Source of the DNA: Neoarius graeffei
Lineage: Eukaryota > Chordata > Actinopteri > Siluriformes > Ariidae
Reading direction: 5' to 3'
Assembly (NCBI RefSeq): GCF_027579695.1
Contig: NC_083592.1
Coordinates: 35,780,714-35,844,713 of the forward strand
DNA length: 64,000 nt
The stretch's first letter is position 1. Each line of letters opens with the position of its first letter. Under the pieces are notes generated by a model. It ran no database searches. It saw nothing but the letters and a program-made list of their open reading frames with translations, and had not been told where the DNA came from. The position numbers and the translations under genes are program-made. Shown one piece after another: positions 11,466 through 20,917 of this stretch.

Positions 11466-11823
11466 AACATCTTGGATCCAGGATGGAATGAAGAAGATGT
11501 GTGGAATCCTATGTCACCACCCTCATTTTTGTCTCCTAAAACAGCCATGTATATGGCTAATTCAGTATGGCCGCACCCATGGAAATGGCCCAATGGATTG
11601 ATGTTATAATTTAACGTTTTTTTAAGCTAAAGTCCACTTAATTTTTTTTCATCTCGAACATCTTGTATTAATGTATAATGATGACATTTCATAACTCCAT
11701 AATTTCAAAATTTCCTGGTTAATCACTTTAAAACACTTTGATAAGCAATACTTAAACCTGGGGCGGCAGTGTCTATGTGTCAGCCCTGTGATGACCTGGT
11801 GACTTGTCCAGGGTGTACCCCGC

Positions 11824-11997
11824 TGTAAGAGTTTGAGTGAGCGGGTGGGTGGAGCACAGAAGTATGGCAGGCAGGAACTGTGTTGTCAAAACTCTTTATT
11901 GTGTTACTTTTCAGTCACACACAATCTCCCAGTCACACACACACACACACTACTCGTCTGGTTCGGGAGAGAGCTCTCTTCCTCCTCTCTCTCCCTC
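11824..11997 (-). repeat. 3' LTR, truncated
   Basis: It is homologous to the outer 174 bp or so of the full LTR at 16266-16583, including the GTAAGAGTTTGAG end, the AATAAA-bearing part and the CA-repeat. The inner part, about 139 bp with the TATA-like segment, is missing. The remaining LTR joins directly to G-rich sequence next to the RNase H frame that probably represents the polypurine tract. Confidence 0.88.
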
Positions 11998-13558
11998 CAG
12001 CCGACTCCCCCCCCCTTGATGGGATTGGAAGTCCGCCATGACCATCTGCACCCCCGGCCTGTGGATCACCTTGAAGTTAAAGGGCTGGAGTGCCAGATAC
12101 CAACGGGTGATCCATGCGTTGGCATCCTTCATGCGGTGGAGCCACTGGAGGGGTGCGTGGTCCGAACAGAGGGTGAAAGGGCGTCCCAGCAGGTAGTAGC
12201 AGAGGGTGAGGACCACCCACTTGATAGCGAGGCACTCCTTTTCTATTATGCTGTAGCACCCCTCACGCACTGACAGCTTCCTGCTGATGTACAGCACGGG
12301 GCGATCCTCCCCCTCCCCCTCCTGGGACAAAACAGTCCCCAGCCCTCTGTCCGATGCGTCCATCTGCAACATAAAGGGGAGAGAAAAGTCAGGGGAGTGT
12401 AACAGTGGCCCCCCACACAGTGCAGCCTTCACCTCAGAGGAAGCCTGCTGGCATTGCTCTGTCCACTGGACCGGATCTGGTGCCCCCTTTTTAGTGAGAT
12501 CAGTCAGCGGGCTGGTGGCGTCCAAATAATTAGGTATAAACCTACGATAATAGCCAGCCAGCCCCAGGAACTGTCTCACCCCCTTTTTGGTCTTGGGCCT
12601 CGGGCAGGCTGCAATCACTGCCGTCTTATTAATTTGGGGACGCACCTGCCCATTGCCCAAGTGGAATCCCAGATACCGTACTTCCACCCGCCCAATCGCA
12701 CACTTCTTCGGGTTGGCCGTGAGACCCGCTCGCCTCAGCGATCCAAGGACGGCCCTCAGGTGTTGTAGATGCCGCAGCCAGTCATTACTATAGATTATAA
12801 TATCATCCAAGTATGCGGCTGTATAGGTGGCGTGGGGGAGGAGGACCCTGTCCATAAGCCACTGAAACGTAGCAGGCGCCCCAAACAGCCCAAAAGGAAG
12901 TGTGACGAATTGGTGTAAGCCAAACGGTGTGGAAAAGGCCATTTTTTTCTCGGGATAGTGGAGTCAAGGGGATCTGCCAATAACCCTTTGTCAAATCCAG
13001 TGTCGGATAAAAGCGAGTCATGCCTAGTCGATCCAGCAACTCGTCAATACGAGGCATTGGGTACGCATCGAATTTAGACACCGCATTGACTTTTCTATAG
13101 TCCACACAGAATCGGACCGACCCGTCGGCCTTGGGAACCAAGACCACCGGGCTGCTCCAGTCACTGTGGGACTCCTCGACGATGCCCATTTCGAGCATGG
13201 CCTCAAGTTCTTCCCAAACCACCTTTTTTTTGTGTTCGGGTAGCCTGTAAGGGCGGCTGCGCACTACCACCCCTGGGGGCATCTCAATGTGGTGTTCTAT
13301 GAGGCGGGTGCGGCCAGGCAGGGGCGAGAACACGTCCAAAAATTCGGTCTGCAACTGGGCAACCTCCGTGAGTTGGGTCGGGGAGAGGTGGTCTCCACAG
13401 GGGACCAGAGAGGTACGTGATGCCAATGTTCCCTTTTGAACCTCTGGCCCCAGCTCTGCCTTCTCCGGAACCAATGGCACCAATGCCACGGGGACCTCCT
13501 CATTCCAGAGTTTGAGTAGGTTGAGGTGGTAAATCTGTAGTGCCCCACCCCTGTCCAT
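11950..13558 (-). pseudogene. Reverse transcriptase-RNase H region of the Gmr1-like element
   Basis: Two frames cover the region. 13558-12945 begins with a linker, continues through SDWSSPVVLVPKADGSVRFC and the fingers-palm motif DLTKGYWQIPL. 12942-11950 resumes with STPFGLHQFVTLPFGL, the catalytic YLDDIII box, and an RNase H domain (MDASDRGLG, YSIIEKECLAIK and CSDHAPLQW, holding its D, E and D residues). The break near 12945 is an extra A in an A-run (GAGAAAAAAATGG on the minus strand). The protein would copy element RNA into DNA and degrade the template. With this frameshift no intact enzyme is expected. It follows integrase rather than preceding it. Confidence 0.92.
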
Positions 13559-14472
13559 TCACCTCACCTCATAGGCAACGTCCCCGACTCGCTGTGTGAC
13601 CTCAAAAGGTCCTTGCCACTTGGCGATCAATTTAGAGCTCGACGTGGGCAACAGTACGAGTACTTTATCTCCCGGTGCGAACTCCCTAAGGCGCGTACCC
13701 CTGTCGTACAGGTAGATTTGCCGTTCTTGGGCCTGCTGCAAATTCTCCTAGGTTAGGTGTGTGAGTGTGTGGAGTTTTGCGTGCAGGTCAATAACGTATT
13801 GGATTTCATTTTTGCTCGGTGAAGGTCCCTCCTCCCAATTTTCCCACAGTACATCTAGGATGCTGCGTGGCTTACGCCCATATACGGTAATAATTTGAAC
13901 GGGGAGAACCCCATGGAGGCTTGGGGGATCTCTCGCACTGTGAATAACAGGGGTTCGAGCCATTTATCCCAATTGCATGCATCCTCACTTACAAATTTTT
14001 AAATTATATTCTTGAGTGTGCGGTTGAACCTTTCGACTAAACCATCCGTTTGTGGGTGATAAACGCTGGTGCGGATCAGCTTAATTCCCAATAACCCATA
14101 CAGTTCGTGCAGTGTGCATGACATAAACGAAGTGCCTTGATCAGTCAGAATCTCCTTGGGGATTCCGACTCAGGAGATGACGTGGAAGAGTGCTTCCGCA
14201 ATACTACGTGCTGAGATATTGTGAAGAGGCACTGCTTCTGGGTATCGCATTGCATAGTCCACCAGGACTAAAATAAAGCCATACCCTTGTGTTGACCGAT
14301 CTAATGGCCCGACGAGATCCATCCCAATTCTTTCAAACGGGGTCTCGATTAATGGTAGAGAGCACAAAGGCACTTTTGGAATGGCCGCTGGATTTACTAA
14401 CTGGCATTTGTGGCATGCCCTACACCACCTACGGACATCGCTGCGAATCCCTGGCCAATAGAACCGGGCCAT
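13559..14472 (-). pseudogene. Integrase core of the Gmr1-like element
   Basis: The frames run from the second half of the zinc-binding domain (CRACHKCQ) into the catalytic core. The first D is in GMDLVGP, the second in LTDQGTSF, and the E in DGLVERFNRTL, with 35 residues between the last two (DD35E spacing). The C-terminal part carries the KVLVLLPTSSSKLIAKWQGP block typical of this integrase tail. Stops occur near 14170 and around 13990 and 13748, so it is not intact. It lies upstream of reverse transcriptase in the direction of transcription. Confidence 0.9.
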
Positions 14473-16222
14473 TATTCGGGCTAGTGTCCTGCCCCAAGTG
14501 TCCAGCCATGGGATTAAAGTGAGCTGCCTGAAATACCAATTCCCGGCAGCTCTTTGGGATCAAAAGTTGCGTGATCTGCTCTTTCGTCTGAGTGTCCTGT
14601 GTCACTCGGTATAATCTATCTTTCATAATAGAGAAATAGGGGAAGGACGGTGTGGTGTTTGGCTGGAGTGTTTGACCATCAATTAGTCTCACTTGGTCAA
14701 ACGCATGCCACAGAGTCTCGTCTCGTGACTGCTCTAATGGGAAATCCACGATGGATTCCCCGAGAGAGGGAGGAGGAGCCTGCTGCTCCTCACTCTGACG
14801 TGGAGATGAGGTAGACGGCTCTGTGACAGCTGTTCCTGCCAATGCCACACCAGGACCTCCCCCTGCTGAACTATGGCAGGACCCACTCTTCACTAAATGA
14901 GTCATTAACTCCCCAAATCCCGGCCAATCAGTCCCCAAAATTATCAAGTGGGTAAGGCGAGGATTAACCGCCACCTTTACATTAAATTTCTCCCCTCAAA
15001 ATAGAATGTGGACCGACACTAAAGGGTAGTTGTGAACATCGCCGTGCACACACAACACCTTCACCAATTGTGCTCCCCCCAATGCCTCATCTTGCACCAG
15101 GCTTTGGTGGATTGAGGTCTGATTACAGCCAGAGTTCACCAAAGCCTGATACGTATCCCCTTGGACACTCACCGGTATGCGATATGCTCCGGCCCGACCG
15201 AGGGCGGTTCCTGGCGCGTCGGGGATCCGGACCACCGCGCCCACCTCCTTTGCTGAGCACTGATGCCGGAGGTGCCCCGGCTCCCTGCAGCGCCAGCAAA
15301 CCGGCCCAGGCTCTCTCTCTGCACCGGCACTCTGGGGCTCGCTCACCTGAGGGGGGGAGAGAGACAGACATGGAAGCGGGAAATGGGAGGGCTCCACGGG
15401 TGCGGCGGGCCAGCTGTGAGGGAGCTGGCCCCCGCCTTCGCGGTGGGGGAATGGAGTGAGGACGAGACACAGAAGGGGGGGTAAGAGAGAGAGAGAGGAG
15501 AGAAGTGAAGAGGGGATCTGTGATCCTGTTGTGGGAACAGCCGCCAAATGATCCTCCGTCAACTCGATGGCCTGATCCAGTGATGCCGGGCGATGGCACT
15601 GGACCCACTCCATGGTCCCTTTGGGAAGTTGTGCGATGAACTGCTCCAGTGCCACCAGATTGATGACTCCCTCTGCATTGCGGTTGTCAGCCCTCAGCCA
15701 CCGCCGGCAGGTGTCCCGGAGTTGCTGGCCAAACGCGAATGGGTGGCTGACCTCCTCTTGGCACAGAGCGCGGAAGCGCTGTCGATGTTGTTCGGGGGTG
15801 CGCCCCACACGCTGGAGGATGGCCCGGCACAGGTCCACGTAAACCAGCAGGCTGTCGGTGGGGAGCTGTAGCGCGGTCAGCTGTGCCTTGCCCATTTGCA
15901 GGGGGAGGAGGCGCACCACGCGCTGTTCCACCGGCCAGCCCAAGGCCTCTGCTGCTTGTTCGAATAGCGCGAGGAAGGCCTCAGGATCGTCGTGCGGGCC
16001 CATCTTCATTAGGGTGAGGTGGGGAGGGCCCGCAGCGGTGGAGGTGGTGGACCCCGCCGATGCAAGGAGGTGCCGGAATGCCTGATGATCTTCCTGTGGT
16101 GCCAGCACCAGGGCCTCGAACCTTTGCTCTAGCTCTTTTCAGAGGGCAGCCAATGCCTGGTGCTGGCTCTGTTGGGCCATGGCGAGGGCATGGACCAGGT
16201 CTGCGAAGGGGGAGGACTCCAT
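14429..16222 (-). pseudogene. Gag-protease region of the Gmr1-like element
   Basis: A likely start is the ATG at 16222-16220 (MESSPFADLVHALAM). The same frame is interrupted by TGA at 16141-16139 and again by TGA at 14998-14996. It covers a Gag-like helical region with FRALCQEE and FGQQLRDTCRRW words, then a CWRCREPGHLRHQC zinc knuckle (CCHC), then a protease-like segment whose active site reads LVNSGC where D-S/T-G is expected, followed by the LIILGTDW strand. The frame ends inside the integrase zinc-binding region (HFNPMAGHLGQD), where a small deletion shifts it. The missing catalytic aspartate and the stops mean this copy could not make functional Gag-protease. Confidence 0.9.
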
Positions 16223-16246
16223 GGGGCTGTTCTCCTCTGTGCTCCG

Positions 16247-16264
16247 TCCCGGGTTTCGGCACCA
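16247..16264 (-). other. Primer-binding site matching tRNA-Phe
   Basis: One base inside the 5' LTR, the minus strand reads TGGTGCCGAAACCCGGGA. Its complement matches, by recall, the last 18 bases (with CCA) of vertebrate tRNA-Phe. This is the expected place for first-strand primer annealing. Confidence 0.8.
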
Positions 16265-16265
16265 C

Positions 16266-16583
16266 TGTAAGAGTTTGAGCAGGTGGGTGGAGCACAGAAG
16301 TACGGCAGGCCAGAACTGAGTTGTCAAAACTCTTTATTGTGTTACTTTTCAGTCACACACAATCTCCCAGTCACCCAGACACACACACACACACACATTA
16401 GTCATCTGGTTCGGGAGAGAGCTCTCTTCCTCCTCTCTCTCCTTCCTTATATAGGGCGCGGTCACTGGGGAAGACACACAAACACAGGTTAATTGACGTC
16501 AGGTGCAGTGATTCTGCCACTTACCTTCCCTGACTCCACCCTCCGGTCACAGACCGACGCTTGACCATGCCCCCGCTGCCACA
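16266..16583 (-). repeat. 5' LTR of the Gmr1-like element (318 bp)
   Basis: On the minus strand it starts TGTGGCAGCGGGGGC and ends CTTACA. A TATATAAGG box lies about mid-way (minus strand of about 16447-16455), and an AATAAAG polyadenylation-type signal is nearer the end. It is the same family as the 321-bp solo LTR at 21686-22006. Confidence 0.9.
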
Positions 16584-16672
16584 CCTGCCTTTCACCCGTA
16601 GTCAGCCGGGATAGGCTCCAGCTTGCCTGCGACCCTGTAGAACAGGATAAAGCGGCTAGAGATAATGAGATG

Positions 16673-17430
16673 CCTAAACCTTTTATAAAGTGATTTTGGA
16701 GAACTTAAGAAAGACATAGATGTGATGTAGTATTATAGTTTTTTTGTTTGTTTGTTTTTTGGCAAGAGTGTACAACTCTCAGTCATCACAACTAATAGTT
16801 GCAGATTATTAGTTTGATTTTACTAACAACACATGACACTTTTTTACAAGTGTTATACATGCAAATTTATTTACCACTTTAGTTGGAGGGATTAAAATTA
16901 TTCATTTTGCTGACATGGTATGTGAAACAAGAAAGCTAGAATTATGAAGCCTGGAAGTGACTGAACTGAAATGATCAAGGAAGTAAAGATCTAGGATGTG
17001 AGTGAATGATTGCTTCTTGATGTCAAGGAAGGATCTGAAATGGCTGCATTTCAAAGATTCATTTCATCGAATCCCTGGCAGGACTGTTCTGATATCTAGT
17101 ATCCTTCGAACTCTACTAAGCACCGAGCCCTTCATTCAAAGACTTTTCAAGGATGCCTGTGTGTATCCTCTGCATTCTTAAAGCACTCACAATCCTATGC
17201 ACATGTACAAGGCAGACCTTTTCAATAACGCACACCTGTAAGTAACTAGACTGTTCCATTCTGTGTTCTCCAAATGCTCAGAAGGTGTCTTGCCTAGCCT
17301 CTGAAGGACCCGAATTGGAAGGACCTTTCCTACCAAGGAAGCACCCTGGACTTTGAGGAATACAGAGTGAGTAAATTACGCAGACTTTGGTTATATAATA
17401 AAATAGTGAACTGTATATATGATGTCCATA
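16673..17430. other. No gene seen
   Basis: AT-rich sequence with no recognisable coding or repeat signature. Confidence 0.45.
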
Positions 17431-17692
17431 TAATAGGGAGATCGCGAGTTCTACTCGCAGTTGGGTCATACCAAAGACCATCTTAAAAATGGTACCTACT
17501 ACCATCTGGCAAGGCATGCTGCAATACAGATGTGAGTGGCGAGTCGAACTCTCGTGGTTACCAGAGGCCCAGCCCCCCACTGTAACCCTAGCTATGTAAT
17601 AGGTGAGAGGCCGAGGGCTACAGAAACAGAGATCAGAGCCGCCTAATACGCCATATGGTGCGGGAAGGACTTTAGACTTTAGATAACAGAAG
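17431..17692 (+). mobile_element. Second tRNA-derived SINE family, head truncated
   Basis: It shares long stretches with the complete minus-strand copy at 40721-40988: GGGTCATACCAAAGACCAT, CTGCAATACAGATGTGAGTG and GAGGGCTACAGAAACAGAG variants. This copy lacks most of the tRNA-like head but keeps the B-box-like GAGTTCTACTCGC. A small extra stretch is present around 17570-17590. Confidence 0.8.
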
Positions 17693-17697
17693 ATATA

Positions 17698-18230
17698 TGA
17701 GAGTGCTTCAAAAAGTTCTCGACCTCATCCAGAAAACGTCACAGGAGAAAGATTGTTCTTGCATTATTTTTCAGCATAGTCTCCTTTAACTTCAATGGAC
17801 TTGGTCCACCGATGTTCAAGCTTCGCTATTCCTTCGTGGAAGGTCACATCTTGAGCCTCCAGATCCTCCTCAACAGCATGGATGACTTCATCATCACTCT
17901 GAAAATGGCGACCATTTCAGGTTGGGAAATGGACAGAAGTCAGACTGTGCCAGATCGGGTGAGTAAGGTGCATGGGGCAACAGTTCAAAGCCACATTTGT
18001 CTGCTTCTGCCCTGCCACCTGTGCTATGTGGTGGCATAGGTATGGGTGCATTGTCCTGGAGCAACAGCACACCAGTTCAAAACTTTCCTCTCCTTTTTTC
18101 TTTGATTGCTTCTTTCATTTGAGTTTTTGTGGACAGTGATGTAAAGCTTTGTACACTACGGTTATGCTCCAAAATGGGAGTTATGCCCCATGTTTCCGGG
18201 TGAGGCAAAGAGCTTTTTGAAGTACCCTCA
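17698..18230 (-). mobile_element. Internally deleted mariner-like element
   Basis: The ends TGAGAGTGCTTCAAAAAGTT and the inverted TGAGGGTACTTCAAAAAGCT are flanked by TA at 17696-17697 and 18231-18232. Minus-strand coding remnants read IAKLEHRWTKSIEVKGDYAE, the characteristic C-terminus of mariner transposases, after DEVIHAVEEDLEAQD. A QDNAP-like segment lies near 18060. At 533 bp it lacks more than half of a typical 1.3-kb mariner, and it is frame-broken. This is a different lineage from the Tc1-like elements in the window. Confidence 0.88.
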
Positions 18231-18557
18231 TAAGACTAGGAAAATATTTCAGAAGATGACACAGGAAACTTAGTTGTTGACATTTTGGAGTGACAGCACA
18301 TGGAAGGTGCAAGGTGTTTTGTAAAAACTGAGATTCTGGGAGTCCTTTTTAAAGAGACCTTGACTTGTTGGGAAACAGGCTGCAGGGTTAAGAGTCAGGC
18401 AAGATGGAGCAACACCCAGCCAAGGGGCTACTGTCGAAGTATGCTGAGACATGGAGTTCAGTACAATAGGGAATTCTTAGATATATAAAGTTGGAATAAT
18501 ACTTCATAGTTTTTCAGTCTTTTAAGTAATAAGTTTTAAATACAAAAGGAGGAGGCA
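18231..18557. other. No gene seen
   Basis: Nothing recognised between the mariner remnant and the long inverted repeat. Confidence 0.45.
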
Positions 18558-18913
18558 ACATTATAAAGACTAAACTTTTGTTCCAACACATAAGGACTCG
18601 GACTTACCTGAATTTTCGACTGGCTTACTCCAGTCCTTGTCAAGGAATGACCCTCTGCTTCCAACACATGACTTTATGTGATTGGAGCAGAGGATCAAAG
18701 GTCGTCAATAACCGGAACCTCCCCCCATCTTTGTTTAGAGTAGGTTGAAGGACCCTGATGTAGATGGCTTCTTTTACTCCTCTAGCGAATCACATAAAGT
18801 CACGTGTCGGAAGCAGAGGGTCATTCCTTGAAAAGGACTGGAGTAAGCCAGTCGAAAATTCAGGTAAGTCTGAGTCCTTATGTGTTGGAACAAAAGTTTA
18901 GTCTTTATAATGT
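18558..18913. repeat. Long inverted repeat, 126-bp arms
   Basis: The arms 18558-18683 and 18788-18913 are reverse complements with four mismatches that I count, separated by 104 bp. The outer ends read ACATTATAAAGAC and the inner ends GACTTTATGTGATT. A transcript would form a long hairpin. No coding sequence or clear target duplication was found. It resembles a fold-back element or a hairpin MITE. Confidence 0.85.
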
Positions 18914-20279
18914 CGTTTACCAACACAGATGAGTCTACACATGGAGGAGGCAGCACTTCAGCTGAGGAACAATAAATTTACAGCTATAAGGAATAGAGAG
19001 AGATAAAACACCTTAATGTTAACATGACAGATGGGTACTTCATAAAAGATGTCTGAACACTTCATCCTGTTGATGATAATGTTACAGTAATAAATGCTAC
19101 AGCCTCAAACAGTCAGCACATAATGATAATTAAGTCTCTTTTATCTTTTAAAAACAAAACAATACACTTCATAAAAAGCTTATGTCATCTCAAAGCTTTT
19201 AACATAAACATTATATAAATGACCCAGTACTATAAACGTGTTAAAAAGGATTTATGCATACAACAAAGGATGCCATCAGTGAAATAATGCTAAAGTAAGC
19301 CAATTCTGGGTATGAGCTAGTGCTTATGAGTTTTGTCCCACCATGCTCAACACACAGGTACTGACTACTTCTCTTATCCTTGTACAGAGTAGTCGTGCAG
19401 TGAACAATCAAAACACTTTTTTTTTCATTGTGAGAAATACACAATACAAATTTGTAACATTAGATTGGCCTGAGAGTCCACGGTTGGTTAAACAACTGTG
19501 TAAGCTAGCTAAAAATATTTTATAATATCTACATTGGGACAAATAGTTATGCAAGTGTACTAGTGAGTGAAGTAAATAGTTATGCAAGTTTATTAGTGAG
19601 CGAAGTGAGCAACAGTTAAGGATTTGTAACCAGTGTTGAAACATGACCAGACCCAGCTACAGGAATTTAATAAAATGGAGGTACTTCTGTTGTTGAGCTG
19701 GGGTAGCTGTAACCATTTAACACAAACTGTTATATTCTTAGTACAGTGCACTTTATCATTTTCATTTGGTTTATAATTTCATTAGGTTTTATTTTAAAGA
19801 TCAATTGTTTTGACCTGCCATTCAATTGCTCTTTTTACCTCACCTGGGACAGTGAGTGTATACAATTCGGTTCACCATTCGAAATAAATGGACTAGACTA
19901 AAGAAATCACTTTCAGACATGTTTATGTTTATTACGGAGGGAAAGTGCATTCCACTGAGCTCTAGCACCGGGCCATTTCCAGGAAATAAGAGTTTCGGTC
20001 ATGGTGGCAGCATGTGTATGTCAGCCTCGGTTAGGAGGTTTCAGTTTCAAAAACTGTAAGAGGTAAGAGTAGAATAATATAAAGTACAGACACTTGGTAT
20101 ATTTTACTTCTGTGATTTTTAAATTGTTCATTTTTGGATTATGCTTCATTTTTGTGGCTACTGCCTCATAGAGTAAATATATATGCTATATTCATAAGAT
20201 GAGAAAAAATCCAAAGTGCTCAGGAATTGATGAAAATAGAGATAAAAAATAAAAATTAAAAAATTGAAGGTGCTCTTTG
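18914..20279. other. No gene seen
   Basis: AT-rich sequence. Two short direct repeats around GTTATGCAAGT/TTATTAGTGAG lie near 19545-19610. Otherwise there is nothing recognisable before the LTR element. Confidence 0.45.
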
Positions 20280-20904
20280 TGTTAGGACTGGGGATTGTTT
20301 TGGCCTCTAGAGGCCGCTGTTATTGCTTTATCTTGTCATGTTTGTTTTGGCCTCTAGAGGCCGCCACTGTTTTCTGTGTTTTGTGTTTGTTTTGACAGCC
20401 TTTGTTTTCATGTGCTTTTGCCTCACCTGTTCCTTATTTCCTGCCCCGCCTAGTTCTAATTGCCCTGTGTATAAATACTTCCTCAGTTTGGTCCCTAGTC
20501 ACGGAGTCTTTGTGCTGTTATGTTATCACCTGAGATCTCTGTTCCAAGTTCCTTGCCTTTGTCTTTGTGGTCTTTTGTACTTTGTTTTCTTGTGGACATT
20601 TTGGACTTTGTGTTTACCATTTTGGGATCTTCTGAGCGTTTGGATTTTTGCCTTTTCTTTTCTTTGGCTTTTTGTTTTGACTTTGAATTTTTGGATTTTT
20701 TTTATTTTTCTCATATATCTTCTGAGCGTTTGGATTATACTTTTTGTTTTTGCCTGGGATTTTGTATATTGTAAATAAACTGTTTTTTCTACTCTACTTT
20801 CGCCTCACTCCTCTGCACTTGAGTCATTCCCCTGGTGGCCTAGTGGGGGTTTGCTGGCTCACTACACCAGCGACCTGGGCTCGATCCCCAGCAAAACCCT
20901 AACA
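20280..20904 (+). repeat. 5' LTR of the sushi-like element (625 bp)
   Basis: The terminal inverted bases are TGTTAGG/CCTAACA. The U3 part holds two copies of the 14-bp palindrome GGCCTCTAGAGGCC (20302-20315 and 20349-20362). A TATAAATA box is at 20470-20477 and AATAAA is near 20773. The long open frame across this LTR is compositionally T-rich and not a gene. Confidence 0.92.
20470..20477 (+). promoter_or_regulatory. TATA box of the sushi-like LTR
   Basis: TATAAATA lies about 31 bases upstream of ACGGAGTCTTT (20501-20511). This places the expected RNA start at or near 20500, immediately before the sequence that pairs with the primer site. Confidence 0.75.
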
Positions 20905-20905
20905 G

Positions 20906-20916
20906 AAAGACTCCGT
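20906..20916 (+). other. Self-priming primer-binding site
   Basis: AAAGACTCCGT lies one base inside the LTR and is the exact 11-nt reverse complement of ACGGAGTCTTT at 20501-20511, the predicted 5' end of the element's RNA. No tRNA-type TGG primer site is present. The yeast Tf1 element and its chromovirus relatives prime reverse transcription with the first bases of their own transcript, and this geometry fits that mode. Confidence 0.8.
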
Positions 20917-20917
20917 C

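Larger units (their letters stand above)
11824..16583 (-). mobile_element. Gmr1-like Ty3/Gypsy LTR retrotransposon, decayed
   Basis: The minus-strand element is bounded by LTRs (TG...CA ends) and a 5-bp target duplication with one change: CCCGC at 11819-11823 and CCTGC at 16584-16588. Reading right to left, the order is 5' LTR, primer site, Gag with a CCHC knuckle, protease, integrase (zinc-binding and DDE core), then reverse transcriptase and RNase H. Integrase before reverse transcriptase is unusual for Ty3/Gypsy and is the hallmark of the Gmr1 type first described from cod. Several stops and frameshifts disable it, and part of the 3' LTR is lost. A solo LTR of a close relative sits at 21686-22006. 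Confidence 0.92.
11760..16672 (+). mobile_element. V-SINE copy C, internally deleted and split by an LTR element
   Basis: The SINE survives as 11760-11823 and 16589-16672. The head and centre are missing: the first bases GGGGCGGCA join directly to GTGTCTATGTGTCAGCCC. The tail is interrupted within TACCCCGCCTTTCGCC by the Gmr1-like element. The SINE's own flanks look like imperfect target repeats (ACTTAAACCT and GCCTAAACCT). Confidence 0.85.

Noticed and set aside
15070..16278. Several GC-rich plus-strand frames opposite the Gag region
   Set aside because: They are antisense shadows of the minus-strand Gag-protease frame, which carries the recognisable zinc knuckle and protease.
18558..18913. 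Palindromic or repeated sequence as a CRISPR array
   Set aside because: There are only two inverted arms, no regular direct repeats with spacers, and the DNA is clearly vertebrate.
20323..20778. A 151-codon, phenylalanine- and leucine-rich frame resembling a membrane protein
   Set aside because: It lies entirely in the LTR of the sushi-like element, across its TATA box and RNA start. The hydrophobic residues come from T-rich composition.
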